DNA of 64,000 bases from DATCLS01 sp036563805 (lineage in GTDB: Bacteria; Actinomycetota; Acidimicrobiia; Acidimicrobiales; VFJN01), in contig DATCLS010000015.1 in the NCBI GenBank assembly GCA_036563805.1, positions 41,114-105,113 of the forward strand. The letters are read 5' to 3'. The first letter of the stretch is position 1; every line of letters begins with the position of its first letter. A program made the position numbers and the translations under genes. A model generated the notes under the pieces. It searched no databases and was not told where the DNA came from. It worked only from the letters and a program-made list of their open reading frames with translations. Below are positions 30,023 through 38,976 of this stretch, piece by piece.

Positions 30023-30759
30023 ACGTCGGCGAAGCGGTCCTCGGGCAGCTGGAGAGCGGAGGTCGTCTCCGGGATCTGGCTGGCGTGCGCCGCCATGGCC
30101 GCACGCTTGACGGGCAACACCGACCGCACGTCGACCGTGTGGGCGATGGCCACCGTCGGCAGGCCGATGCGCGACCGCACCAGCCCGAGGTCGCCGGTCA
30201 GCACCGCCTCCTCGACCAGGTGCGTCTCGACGAAGTGCAGGTACTCGCGGTCGACGGTGGCGTCGTAGACGGTGGCCACCCCCGCCATCTCGGCCGCCCG
30301 GCGCGTAACGCGGTGGACCTGCACGTGGTCGGGGTGCCCGTAGATGCCGCGCTCGTCATAGCCGACCGCCGCGGCCGCGCCCTCTTCCTCGAGGATCGTG
30401 GCCACGGTCTTGGCCGCGACGTCGACGTCCGCCGACCAGAACGAGGCGGGGTCGTGGTTCGCGGGGTCGCCGGCCATGCCCGAGTCGCGGTAGTCGAGGA
30501 GGGCGACCCGGTGGACGCCGAGCAGGCGGGCCGCGGCCTGCGTCTCGGCCCGTCGCCGGGCGGCGAGGGCGTCGGCGTCGCCGGGGCCGTGCGGGTCCTC
30601 GCCCAGCTCGCCGCCGGTGGCGATTACCAGCACGACCCGATGGCCGGCCGCGGCCAGCAGGGCCATCGTGCCGCCGGTGAAGATCGCCTCGTCGTCGGGG
30701 TGGGCGTGGACGAAGACGACGGTCGGGGGTGGGGCGCTGGTCGGGGGAGGGGCGCTCAC
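29965..30759 (-). CDS. PIG-L/LmbE-family N-acetylglucosamine deacetylase
   Basis: A 264-residue zinc hydrolase with the family motif AHPDDEAIFTGG near the N-terminus, a central DYRDSGM and a C-terminal YGHPDHVQVH metal site. The family includes MshB (mycothiol synthesis) and Mca (mycothiol conjugate amidase); I cannot decide between them. The GTG at 30759 is preferred. A longer frame to 30816 would run across the miaA promoter, and an AAGACT element sits 7 nt before this GTG on the minus strand. It is divergent from miaA with 55 bp between starts. Confidence 0.85.
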   Translation of the reverse strand: MSAPPPTSAPPPTVVFVHAHPDDEAIFTGGTMALLAAAGHRVVLVIATGGELGEDPHGPGDADALAARRRAETQAAARLLGVHRVALLDYRDSGMAGDPANHDPASFWSADVDVAAKTVATILEEEGAAAAVGYDERGIYGHPDHVQVHRVTRRAAEMAGVATVYDATVDREYLHFVETHLVEEAVLTGDLGLVRSRIGLPTVAIAHTVDVRSVLPVKRAAMAAHASQIPETTSALQLPEDRFADVYGWEWYARTGPPGPLEAL

Positions 30760-30800
30760 CCCGCCCAGTCTTGCCGGATCGGACGGGCCGCTCGGACACG

Positions 30801-30806
30801 TACCCT
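30801..30806 (+). promoter_or_regulatory. -10 hexamer TACCCT upstream of miaA
   Basis: TACCCT is 8 nt before the ATG at 30815. Confidence 0.6.
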
Positions 30807-30814
30807 CCACGCCC

Positions 30815-31732
30815 ATGACGGTCGACGGTCACGGCCACGCGGCGCTGGTGGGGGCGACGGCGTCGGGCAAGTCCGCCTTGGCGCTGGCCGCCGCCCGCCG
30901 CGACCCCCGCATCGAGCTCGTGTCCGTCGACTCCATGCAGGTCTACCGGGGCATGGACATCGGCACGGCCAAGCCCACGCCAGCCGAGCGGGCCGAGGTC
31001 CGGCACCACCTGATCGACGTCGCCGACCCGTGGGAAGACTTCACGGTCGCCGAGTTCCAGGCCCTGTTCCGCCAAGCCCTGGCCGACATCGAGCGGCGGG
31101 GCCATCGGGCGCTGCTGGTCGGCGGCACGGGGCTGTACCTGCGGGCGGTGGTCGACGACCTGGAGATCCCCGGCCGGTTCCCCGAGACGCGGGCCGAGCT
31201 GGAGGCCGAGCCCGACACGGTCGGCCTCCACCGGCGGCTCGCCGAGCTCGACCCGGTCGCCGCCGGCCGCATGGAGCCCACCAACCGGCGGCGGGTGCTC
31301 CGCGCCCTCGAGGTCACGCTGGGCAGTGGGCGCCCGTTCTCGTCCTACGGGCCGGGCCTCGAGATCTACCCGCCGACCCGCTTCCGCCTGCTCGGGCTGG
31401 CGCTACCCGACTCCGTGATCGACGCCCGCATCGAGGCCCGCTACCGCGACCAGATGGCGGCCGGCTTCCTCGACGAGGCACGGCGGCTACTCGAGCACCC
31501 CCGCGGCGTGTCCCGCACCGCCCGCCAGGCGCTGGGCTACAAGGAGCTGTTCGACCACCTGGAGGGCCGGGCGACGCTGGAGGAGGCGCTCGACTTGGCG
31601 GTGCGCCGCACCCGGCGGTTCGCGCGGCGTCAGCGCCGCTGGTTCCGCCGCGACCCCCGGATCGAGTGGCTGGAGGCCGACGATCCCGCCGCCCTGGAGG
31701 CGCCCCTGCTGGCCGCCCTCGGGCTGGCCTGA
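30815..31732 (+). CDS. miaA: tRNA dimethylallyltransferase
   Basis: A 305-residue prenyltransferase that puts the dimethylallyl group on A37, the substrate later thiolated by MiaB. Visible motifs are the P-loop GATASGKSA, VDSMQVYRGMDIGTAKP, LVGGTGLYLRAVVDD, NRRRVLRALEV and GYKELFDHLEG. Normal length. dapF follows after 92 bp. The gene order miaB-miaA-dapF-hflX is typical for actinobacteria. Confidence 0.97.
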   Translation: MTVDGHGHAALVGATASGKSALALAAARRDPRIELVSVDSMQVYRGMDIGTAKPTPAERAEVRHHLIDVADPWEDFTVAEFQALFRQALADIERRGHRALLVGGTGLYLRAVVDDLEIPGRFPETRAELEAEPDTVGLHRRLAELDPVAAGRMEPTNRRRVLRALEVTLGSGRPFSSYGPGLEIYPPTRFRLLGLALPDSVIDARIEARYRDQMAAGFLDEARRLLEHPRGVSRTARQALGYKELFDHLEGRATLEEALDLAVRRTRRFARRQRRWFRRDPRIEWLEADDPAALEAPLLAALGLA

Positions 31733-31824
31733 TCCGTCCCGGGGCCCGGCGCGGGGGACCGTCGCCGCCCCCGTTCGCGGGATGCGACCGGACCGCCCGG
31801 CGGCGCTGGCACACTGGATGGGTC

Positions 31825-32727
31825 ATGCGCCTGACCAAGCACCACGGGCTGGGCAACGACTTCCTGGTCCTGCTCGACGCCGGCGACGTCCGCCCACCCA
31901 CCCCCGACGAGGTGCGGGCGCTGTGCGACCGCCGCCGGGGCATCGGGGCCGACGGGCTGATCCGGGCCACCCGGCCCGGCGAGTCCGACGCGCCCGGCGT
32001 CGTGGCCATCATGCAGCTCACCAACGCCGACGGCTCGCCCGCCGAGATGAGCGGCAACGGCATCCGCTGCCTGGCCCAGGCCCTGGTCATGGCCGGCTGG
32101 GCGCCTGGGCGGCGGCTGCCGATCGGCACGGCCGCCGGGCTCCGCACGGTGACCGTCCACGACTGGACGGGCACGACGCTCGAGAGCTCGGTCGAGATGG
32201 GCGTGCCCGAGTTGACCGGCGAGGCGCCGGAGTGGGCCGGCGGCCCGATCCGGCGGGCGCTGCGGGTCGACATCGGCAACCCCCACCTGGTCCTCGAGCT
32301 GGCGCCCGGCCACGAGGCGGCCATCGCAGCCGACACCGACGACGTGCGGCTGGTCGAGCTGGGGGAGCGGGTCAACGCCAAGCTGCCCGACGGCGCCAAC
32401 GTCCACCTGCTGGCGCCCGAGGCGACGCTCGACGGGACGGCCGCAGCGGCGAGCGCCGGCGACCGGGCCGGCGGTGCGCCCGAGCGGGCGGGCGGGGTCG
32501 CCATCCGCACCTACGAGCGGGGCGTCGGCCCGACGCTGGCCTGTGGGACCGGCGCCTGCGCCTCGGCGGCCGCCGCCCGGGCTTGGGGCCTGGCCGGCGA
32601 CCGCGTGCGCGTCCGCCAGCCCGGTGGCGTGGCCGAGGTGGCGCTCGACGGCCCCCAGGCCGTGCTCCGCGGTCCGGCCACCTACGTGGCCACGATCGAC
32701 GTCCCCGACCCAGGGGCCGCCGGGTGA
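31825..32727 (+). CDS. dapF: Diaminopimelate epimerase
   Basis: Converts LL- to meso-diaminopimelate for peptidoglycan and lysine. Of 300 residues, the two catalytic cysteines are in MSGNGIRCLAQ and TLACGTGACAS; the N-terminal KHHGLGNDFLVL is canonical. An Ala/Gly-rich insert of ~25 residues lies before IRTYERGVGPT. A CACACT element 9 nt before the ATG may be a weak leaderless -10; the same hexamer precedes the gene at 35326. Confidence 0.96.
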   Translation: MRLTKHHGLGNDFLVLLDAGDVRPPTPDEVRALCDRRRGIGADGLIRATRPGESDAPGVVAIMQLTNADGSPAEMSGNGIRCLAQALVMAGWAPGRRLPIGTAAGLRTVTVHDWTGTTLESSVEMGVPELTGEAPEWAGGPIRRALRVDIGNPHLVLELAPGHEAAIAADTDDVRLVELGERVNAKLPDGANVHLLAPEATLDGTAAAASAGDRAGGAPERAGGVAIRTYERGVGPTLACGTGACASAAAARAWGLAGDRVRVRQPGGVAEVALDGPQAVLRGPATYVATIDVPDPGAAG

Positions 32728-32776
32728 CCCGGAATCCGGTGGCGCGGGTGTCGTCGACCCGACGAGGATCTGGCCC

Positions 32777-34075
32777 GTGGCGCTGATCGAACGCACGTTC
32801 CGCGAGAAGATCGTCCTGGTCGGCGTGACGATCCCGCCCGAGACGGTCGAGGAGACCGAGGCGTCGGTCGACGAGCTGGCGCTGCTGGTCGACACGGCCG
32901 GCGCCGACGCCGTCGCCCGCGTCATGCAGCGGCGCAACGCCCCCGACCCGCCCACCTTCGTCGGCAAGGGCAAGGCCGAGGAGCTGCGCGAGATCGCGGT
33001 CGCCACCGACTGCGACACGGTCGTGTTCGACAACGAGCTGACCCCGGCGCAGCAGTTCAACCTCGAGAAGCTGCTCGGGCGCACGGCCATCGACCGCACG
33101 GCCGTGATCCTCGACATCTTCGCCCAGAACGCCCACAGCCAGGAGGGCAAGGCCCAAGTCGAGCTGGCCCAGCTCCGCTACCGGCTGCCGCGGCTGCGGG
33201 GGAGGGGCCAGGCGCTGTCGCAGCAGGCGGGCGGCATGTCGGCCGCGGGCGGCGCCCGGATCGGCACCCGCGGCCCGGGCGAGACCCAGCTCGAGGTCGA
33301 CCGCCGCCGCCTGGTCCGCCGCATCCACAAGCTCGAGGCCGACCTGCGCGAGATCGAGCGGCACCGGGGCACGCAGCGGCGGGCCCAGCGGCGCAGCGAC
33401 CTGCGGCGGGTGGCGATCGTCGGGTACACGAACGCCGGCAAGTCCACGCTGCTGAACCGGCTCACCGGGGCCGAGGGCGAGCGGGGCGTCCTGGTCGAGG
33501 ATCGGCTGTTCGCCACGCTCGACGCCACCACCCGGCGGCTGGAGCTGCCGGGTGGCGAGCCGGTGCTCGTCTCCGACACGGTGGGGTTCATTCGCAAGCT
33601 GCCCCACCAGCTGGTCGAGGCGTTCCGCTCGACGCTCAGCGTCGCCACCGACGCCGACCTGCTCATCCACGTCGTCGATGCCAGCGGCCCCGACCCGGGC
33701 GGGAACATCCGGGCCGTGCGCACCGTGCTCGACGAGATCGGCGCCGGCGAGGTCCCCGAGATCCTGGCGTTCAACAAGGCCGACGCCGCCCCCGACGCCG
33801 CCAAGCGCCTGGCCGACGTCCACGAGGGGTCGGTCGCCCTCAGCGCCGAGACCGGTGAGGGCATCGACGTCCTGATCGAGACCGTGACTCACCGGCTGCG
33901 GGCCCTTCTGCGGGTCGTCGATCTCGTCGTCCCCTACGACCGGGGCGACGTCATGGCCGCCGTCCACCGGTCGGGCCAGGTGCTCGATGAGACGCCGGGC
34001 GAGGGCGGCATGCGGGTGCGCGGGCGCTTCGACGAGGCGTCGATCGGGCGCCTGCGCGAGTTCGTGGTGTCCTAG
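32777..34075 (+). CDS. hflX: Ribosome-splitting GTPase HflX
   Basis: A 432-residue GTPase that dissociates stalled or stressed ribosomes. The N-terminal HflX domain shows GKGKAEEL and FDNELTPAQQFNLE; a glycine-rich GPGETQLEVDRR loop follows. The G domain has G1 GYTNAGKSTLLN, G3 DTVGFIRKLP and G4 FNKAD. The C-terminus carries a short KH-like extension. GTG is chosen as the first start consistent with the family N-terminus. Full length. Confidence 0.95.
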   Translation: MALIERTFREKIVLVGVTIPPETVEETEASVDELALLVDTAGADAVARVMQRRNAPDPPTFVGKGKAEELREIAVATDCDTVVFDNELTPAQQFNLEKLLGRTAIDRTAVILDIFAQNAHSQEGKAQVELAQLRYRLPRLRGRGQALSQQAGGMSAAGGARIGTRGPGETQLEVDRRRLVRRIHKLEADLREIERHRGTQRRAQRRSDLRRVAIVGYTNAGKSTLLNRLTGAEGERGVLVEDRLFATLDATTRRLELPGGEPVLVSDTVGFIRKLPHQLVEAFRSTLSVATDADLLIHVVDASGPDPGGNIRAVRTVLDEIGAGEVPEILAFNKADAAPDAAKRLADVHEGSVALSAETGEGIDVLIETVTHRLRALLRVVDLVVPYDRGDVMAAVHRSGQVLDETPGEGGMRVRGRFDEASIGRLREFVVS

Positions 34076-34078
34076 TCT
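34073..34078 (+). promoter_or_regulatory. -10 hexamer TAGTCT overlapping the hflX stop
   Basis: TAGTCT contains the hflX stop codon and sits 7 nt before the GTG of dapC, giving that gene its own promoter. Confidence 0.5.
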
Positions 34079-34085
34079 CCTGCGG

Positions 34086-35321
34086 GTGAGCGCCCGCGAG
34101 CCCGGCGGCTTCGAACCGCCGCCCTATCCCTACGATCGGCTGGACGACCTGCGCAAGGCCGCCGACCGGCTACCCGGCGGCTGCGTCGACCTGTCGGTCG
34201 GCACGCCGTGCGACCCGCCGCCGGCGGCGGTCGTCGAGGCGCTGGGCGCGTCCGGACGCGAGCGGGGCTACCCGCCGTCGGTCGGCACGTCCGAGCTGCG
34301 CGAGGCGGCGGCCCGCTGGCTCGACCGCCGGTTCGGCGCCACGGTCGACCCCGGCCAGGTGGCGGCGTGCGTCGGCACGAAGGAGCTGGTGGCCGGCATC
34401 CCCCACTGGCTGCGACTGCGGACGCCGGGGCGCGACACCGTGCTCTACCCTGAGATCAGCTACCCGACCTACGCCATGGGGGCCACGCTGGCCGGGTGCC
34501 GGGCCCTGCCCTACGCCCGGCTCGAGGACATCGACCCCGCCGACGCCAACCGGGCGCTGTGCCTGTGGGTGAACTCGCCGGCCAACCCGACCGGCGAGCT
34601 GGCCGACCTCGTGGGCGCCGCCGCCTGGGGGCGCGACCACGGCGTGCCGGTGTTCTCCGACGAGTGCTACGTCGAGTTCACGTGGGACGGGCCCGGCCGC
34701 ACCATCCTCACCGAGGGGTGCGAGGGCGTCGTGGCCCTCCATTCGCTGTCCAAGCGGTCCAACCTGGCTGGCGTACGGGTGGGGTTCTACGCCGGCGACG
34801 CCGGGCTGGTCCGCTACCTGTCCGAGGTGCGCAAGCACGCCGGGTTCATGGTCCCGGGGCCGGTGCAGGCCGCGGCGGTCGTGGCCTTCGACGACGACCA
34901 GCACGTCGACGAGCAGCGGCAGCGCTACCTGCGGCGGCTGGACCTGCTGGCCGGGGCGCTGCGTCGGTCCGGCATCCCGGCCGAGCGGCCGCCCGGCACG
35001 TTCTACCTGTGGGTGGCCGCCCCGGGCGGCGACGCCTGGGGGCTGGCCCACCGGCTGGCGGCCGAGGGCGGCATGCTGGTCTCGCCGGGCGACTTCTACG
35101 GGCCCGCCGGGTCCGGGTACGTGCGCATCGCCGTGGTCCAGCCCGACGACCGCCTCGAGCTGGTGGCCGAGCGGCTGGCGTCGGCGGCGGGCCCGGTGGG
35201 GGAGGGCGCCGGTTCCGGCGGGGCTGGCTCGGCGGGTGGTGGGGCCGTGGGGGGCTCGGCGGGTGGCGGCGCCGCGGGGGATGTCCCCGATGCCGGGGCC
35301 CCCGGCCCGGCCTCACACTGA
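34086..35321 (+). CDS. dapC: Succinyldiaminopimelate aminotransferase (DapC-type)
   Basis: A 411-residue fold-type I PLP aminotransferase. The PLP lysine is in SLSKRSNLAGVRVGF, the aspartate in PVFSDECYVEFTW, and the substrate-binding arginine in GYVRIAVV. The subtype (LSVGTPCDPPP, CVGTKELVAGIPHWLRLR) matches actinobacterial DapC, which transaminates N-succinyl-2-amino-6-ketopimelate. dapD and dapE lie 1.3-2.5 kb downstream. The last ~50 residues are a Gly/Ala/Ser repeat tail outside the fold. Confidence 0.9.
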   Translation: MSAREPGGFEPPPYPYDRLDDLRKAADRLPGGCVDLSVGTPCDPPPAAVVEALGASGRERGYPPSVGTSELREAAARWLDRRFGATVDPGQVAACVGTKELVAGIPHWLRLRTPGRDTVLYPEISYPTYAMGATLAGCRALPYARLEDIDPADANRALCLWVNSPANPTGELADLVGAAAWGRDHGVPVFSDECYVEFTWDGPGRTILTEGCEGVVALHSLSKRSNLAGVRVGFYAGDAGLVRYLSEVRKHAGFMVPGPVQAAAVVAFDDDQHVDEQRQRYLRRLDLLAGALRRSGIPAERPPGTFYLWVAAPGGDAWGLAHRLAAEGGMLVSPGDFYGPAGSGYVRIAVVQPDDRLELVAERLASAAGPVGEGAGSGGAGSAGGGAVGGSAGGGAAGDVPDAGAPGPASH

Positions 35322-35325
35322 GGTC

Positions 35326-36312
35326 ATGCAGCCGGCTCCTGGACCGTTCACGCCGCCACCGGCGGCGAACACCCAGCAGATCCGACCGCCGCTCTGGTGG
35401 TTCGGCGTCGCTGCCGGCATCGGAGTGGTCGGCATCGGCGTCGCCATCGCCCTGTTCGTCATCGGCTTCATGCGCATGACCGACAAGGTCGACGACTTCA
35501 CGCGCATCGACGTGCCCGGAACGGGCACCGTCGAGATCGACGAGCCGGGCGGCTACAGCGTCTACTACGAGTACCCCGGCGTCTCCGACGACTTCTACGA
35601 CCCGTTCGCGTCGGAGCCGGCGGTGACGATCATCGACCCGTCGGGCGACGAGGTGCTGCTCGAGCCCTACGACAGCGAGGTCACCTACAACTTCGGCGGG
35701 CACGAGGGCGAGGCCCTCTGGTCGTTCGACGCCGACGAGCCCGGCGCCTACGAGGTCACGACCGAGGGCGACATGGGCACCGAGATCGCCGTCGGGCCCG
35801 GCCTGGGTCACAGCCTCGTGGCCTACGTCGTCGCCGGCCTGGCGGTCGGCGGGCTCGGCCTCGTCGGCGGGACCGCCATGGCCATCGTCGTCGGCGTCCG
35901 CCGCAGCCGCAGCCGCCGCCAGATCGTCGCCGCCCGGATGCAGCAGGCGGCCGCCCGCGGGCCCGGCGCCCCCGGGGCCGCTTGGGGCCCGCTCCCGAGT
36001 CCCTGGGCGGCCCCGGGCCCGGCCGCCCCGGCCTATGGCCCGACGCCGGGTGCCCCGCCCGCGGGCCCTGTCCCGCCGCCGGGCTGGAGCGCCCCGTCTG
36101 GCCAGCCCGGCCAGTCGTCGGCAGGCCCCGGTCAGCCGTCCGGCGCCCCGTCCGGCCAGCCGTCGGCGTCCCCTGGCCCGGCGTCCCCCGCCTGGCCACC
36201 GACGTCCCCGCCGCCGTCGCCGCAGGACGCCCCGTCGCACCAGGACGTGCCGTCGCCTGAGGACGCGCCGTCATCCTCGGACTCGGCGCCCAACCCGCCC
36301 CCTCCGGGCTAG
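35326..36312 (+). CDS. Two-helix membrane protein with Pro-rich tail, unknown
   Basis: A 328-residue protein: short Pro-rich N-terminus, helix 1 at ~25-48, an extracytoplasmic beta-rich domain of ~110 residues (VDVPGTGTVEIDEPGGYSVY-like stretch, no cysteines), helix 2 at ~165-190, then a long cytoplasmic Pro/Ser/Gly/Ala-rich tail from ~210 to the end with repeats of SGQPG/APSGQP and QDAPS type. The tail looks disordered. I do not recognise a family. It starts 4 bp after dapC; a CACACT element lies 6 nt before the ATG. Confidence 0.75.
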   Translation: MQPAPGPFTPPPAANTQQIRPPLWWFGVAAGIGVVGIGVAIALFVIGFMRMTDKVDDFTRIDVPGTGTVEIDEPGGYSVYYEYPGVSDDFYDPFASEPAVTIIDPSGDEVLLEPYDSEVTYNFGGHEGEALWSFDADEPGAYEVTTEGDMGTEIAVGPGLGHSLVAYVVAGLAVGGLGLVGGTAMAIVVGVRRSRSRRQIVAARMQQAAARGPGAPGAAWGPLPSPWAAPGPAAPAYGPTPGAPPAGPVPPPGWSAPSGQPGQSSAGPGQPSGAPSGQPSASPGPASPAWPPTSPPPSPQDAPSHQDVPSPEDAPSSSDSAPNPPPPG

Positions 36313-36613
36313 CGGCGTCCGCTCCGAACCGGGCGGGGGCGTTGGCGGGTCAGGTCACGGGCTGTGGCTCCTGCGGGGTTCGGCTGGTCGCCGGGCGGCT
36401 CGGCCGCTCCACCCCCGAGAGCCGCCGCTCCGCCGGAGCCATTCGCGGCGCCGCTCGCACGCCCCGCACCCTCGCCGCCGGACTCCCGTCACCCCGGACA
36501 CGTCGCTCTGGCCGGCGCAGCAGCGGTCGGCCCGGAGCATCGGCCGCTCCGGCGCGCGGTCGGTGCCGTGGCGGGGCTGGCGGCGGGGCGCGGGGCGGCG
36601 CCGCCCGCCGGCG
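36313..36613. other. Intergenic, no recognisable element
   Basis: About 300 bp of very GC-rich sequence between the convergent membrane-protein gene and dapD. Open frames here are arginine/proline-rich shadows. I see no hairpin with a clear stem or any promoter. Confidence 0.5.
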
Positions 36614-37654
36614 TCAGTTCTTGTGCAACTCGGCGTTCAGCTCGACCGTGCCGCCGGTGCGGGGCAGCGCCTCGACCACGCCGGTCGTCGAGTTGCGCCT
36701 GTACAGCAGGCCGCTCCGCCCGCTGAGCTCGAGCGCTTTGACGACGCTCCCGTCGGGCAGCGTGACCCGGGTCCCGGCGGTGACGTACAGGCCGGCCTCG
36801 ACGACGCAGTCGTCGCCGAGCGAGATGCCGATGCCGGCGTTGGCGCCGATCAGGCAGCGCTTGCCGACCCGTATGACCTCCTTGCCCCCGCCGGACAGCG
36901 TGCCCATGACCGACGCTCCGCCGCCGAGGTCCGACCCGTCCTCGACGACGACCCCAGCGCTGATGCGGCCCTCGACCATCGAGGTGCCGAGCGTCCCGGC
37001 GTTGAAGTTCACGAACCCCTCGTGCATCACGGTCGTGCCCTCGGCCAGGTGGGCGCCGAGCCGCACCCGGTCGGCGTCCGCGATCCGTACGCCGGTGGGG
37101 ACGACGTAGTCGGTCATGCGGGGGAACTTGTCGACCCCGAACACCTGGAGCGGGATCCCGGCGGCCCGGAACGCGAGCCGCACCTCCTCGAACCCCTCCA
37201 CCGCGCAGGGGCCGGCGCTGGTCCACACGACGTTGGTGAGCAGCCCGAACTGGCCGTCGAGGTTGGCGCCGTGGGGGGCGACGAGCCGGTGCGACAGCAG
37301 GTGGAGGCGCAGCCAGACGTCGTGGGTGTCGACGGGCGGATCGGCGAGGTGGTCGATGAACGTGACCACGGCAACCCGCTCGACGCGGCGCCGCTCGTCG
37401 CGTCCGAGCGCCCCGGACGGATCGAACGGGAACAGCTCCCGCGCCCGGTCGGCGTCGAGGCGGGCGGTGCCGGGTACGTACCGGCCGAGGCGGGCGGCGA
37501 GGTCGCCGGCGCTGGCGAGGCCCAGCTGGGGCGACGGATACCAGGTGTCGAGCACCTGGCCGTCGGGGGTGACGGTGGCCAGACCGGCGCCCCAGGCGCC
37601 CTTGCTGTCGGCGTCCTTGCTGTCGGTGGCGGCTTCGCTCGTCCTCTCGCTCAC
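36614..37654 (-). CDS. dapD: Tetrahydrodipicolinate N-succinyltransferase
   Basis: Transfers succinyl from succinyl-CoA to the product of DapB, the branch point of the succinylase route. The 346-residue chain is the actinobacterial form: an alpha/beta N-terminal domain, then a left-handed beta-helix of hexapeptide repeats (VRIADADRVRLGAHLAEGTT, then NFNAGTLGTSMVEGRIS and IGANAGIGISLGDDCVVEAG). The GTG start follows TACCGT by 8 nt. It is divergent from dapE, its pathway partner two steps later, with 137 bp between starts. Confidence 0.96.
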   Translation of the reverse strand: MSERTSEAATDSKDADSKGAWGAGLATVTPDGQVLDTWYPSPQLGLASAGDLAARLGRYVPGTARLDADRARELFPFDPSGALGRDERRRVERVAVVTFIDHLADPPVDTHDVWLRLHLLSHRLVAPHGANLDGQFGLLTNVVWTSAGPCAVEGFEEVRLAFRAAGIPLQVFGVDKFPRMTDYVVPTGVRIADADRVRLGAHLAEGTTVMHEGFVNFNAGTLGTSMVEGRISAGVVVEDGSDLGGGASVMGTLSGGGKEVIRVGKRCLIGANAGIGISLGDDCVVEAGLYVTAGTRVTLPDGSVVKALELSGRSGLLYRRNSTTGVVEALPRTGGTVELNAELHKN

Positions 37655-37662
37655 GGCCGCTC

Positions 37663-37668
37663 ACGGTA
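37663..37668 (-). promoter_or_regulatory. -10 hexamer TACCGT of dapD (minus strand)
   Basis: On the minus strand TACCGT precedes the dapD GTG by 8 nt, a leaderless arrangement. Confidence 0.55.
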
Positions 37669-37779
37669 GGCGAGCGGCCGGTCACTCGGAAACGGAGCCT
37701 GGGGTGGTGGTGGGCTCGTGGTCGGGCGGGTGCGGCCGGTCGCTCGGAGACGGTGCCCGGGGGGCGGCCGCCGGCGCCG

Positions 37780-37785
37780 TAACCT
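37780..37785 (+). promoter_or_regulatory. -10 hexamer TAACCT of dapE
   Basis: TAACCT is 6 nt before the ATG at 37792. Confidence 0.55.
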
Positions 37786-37791
37786 GCCCGG

Positions 37792-38856
37792 ATGACCGAT
37801 CTGCTGGCGCGGACGGCCGACCTGGTGGCCATCCCCTCGGTGAGTCATCAGGAGAAGGCCCTGGCCGACCATGTGGCCGCCCGCCTCGGCGGCCTCGCCC
37901 ACCTGAAGGTCGACCGGGTCGACGACAACGTGGTGGCCCGCACCGAGCTGGGCCGGTCGATGCGGGTCGTGGTGGCGGGCCACCTCGACACGGTTCCGCC
38001 CAACGGCAACGCCACGCCCCGCATCGAGGGCGACGTCCTCTACGGCCTCGGATCGGCGGACATGAAGGGAGGGTTGGCCGTCATGCTCGAGCTGGCGGCC
38101 GAGGTGACCGAGCCGGCCGTCGACGTGACCTGGGTCTTCTACACGGCCGAGGAGGTGGCGGCCGAGCACAACGGGCTGAAACGCCTGTTCGAGCGGCGGC
38201 CCGATCTGGTGGCCGGCGACGTGGCTCTGCTGGGGGAGCCGACGGCGGCGGCGATCGAGGCCGGCTGCCAGGGCACCATGCGAGCCCGGATCGAGCTGGC
38301 CGGCGCCCGGGCCCACACGGCCCGGCCGTGGATGGGCCGCAACGCCATCCACCGGGCCGGCGCCCTGCTGTCGACGCTGGCCGCCTACGAGGAGCGCCGG
38401 CCGGTCCTCGACGGCTGCGAGTTCCGCGAGGCGCTGCAGGCCGTGTCGATCGAAGGGGGGGTCGCCGGGAACGTCGTGCCCGACCGGGTAACCATCACCG
38501 TCAACCACCGCTTCGCCCCGGACCGGAGCCCGGACGAAGCGGCCGCCCACGTCGAGTCGGTCGTGCGGCCCCACCTCGAGGACGGCGACACGTTCACCGT
38601 GGTCGAGGTGGCCGGTGCCGCGGCGCCGTCGCTGTCGCACCCGCTGCTGGCCGCTCTGCGCGACCGCAACCAGCTGGAGGTGCGGGCCAAGCTGGGTTGG
38701 ACCGACGTCAGCCGCTTCGCCGCCGCCGGCATCCCGGCCGCCAACTTCGGGCCCGGCGACTCCTCGGTGGCCCACACCAAGGGCGAGCACCTCGACCGGG
38801 CCTCTCTCGAGCGCGTCTTCGCGGCCCTGTCCGACCTCCTCCGCCGCGGGGCCTGA
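37792..38856 (+). CDS. dapE: Succinyl-diaminopimelate desuccinylase
   Basis: A 354-residue M20 zinc peptidase that removes succinate from N-succinyl-LL-diaminopimelate. Metal and catalytic motifs are VVVAGHLDTVPPNG, GLGSADMKGGLAVM, YTAEEVAAEHNG and LLGEPTA; the dimerisation (lid) domain lies at ~180-290 with the conserved ARAHTARPWMGRNAIH. The C-terminal histidine is in SSVAHTKGEHLD. Divergent dapD confirms the pathway assignment. Confidence 0.95.
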   Translation: MTDLLARTADLVAIPSVSHQEKALADHVAARLGGLAHLKVDRVDDNVVARTELGRSMRVVVAGHLDTVPPNGNATPRIEGDVLYGLGSADMKGGLAVMLELAAEVTEPAVDVTWVFYTAEEVAAEHNGLKRLFERRPDLVAGDVALLGEPTAAAIEAGCQGTMRARIELAGARAHTARPWMGRNAIHRAGALLSTLAAYEERRPVLDGCEFREALQAVSIEGGVAGNVVPDRVTITVNHRFAPDRSPDEAAAHVESVVRPHLEDGDTFTVVEVAGAAAPSLSHPLLAALRDRNQLEVRAKLGWTDVSRFAAAGIPAANFGPGDSSVAHTKGEHLDRASLERVFAALSDLLRRGA

Positions 38857-38976
38857 CCGGCCCGTCGGCTGCGCCGGGCGTCACCGGACCGCCCGGCCCA
38901 CCGCCGTCGTGCCATCTCCCGGCGTGCGCCTCCGCCGCCGACCCCTGCCGGCGGCGCGGCTGCGTGCTCGCTGGCG

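Noticed and set aside
36364..36726. Small Ala/Pro-rich ORF between the membrane protein and dapD
   Set aside because: Runs antisense into the dapD 3' end and lacks start signals.
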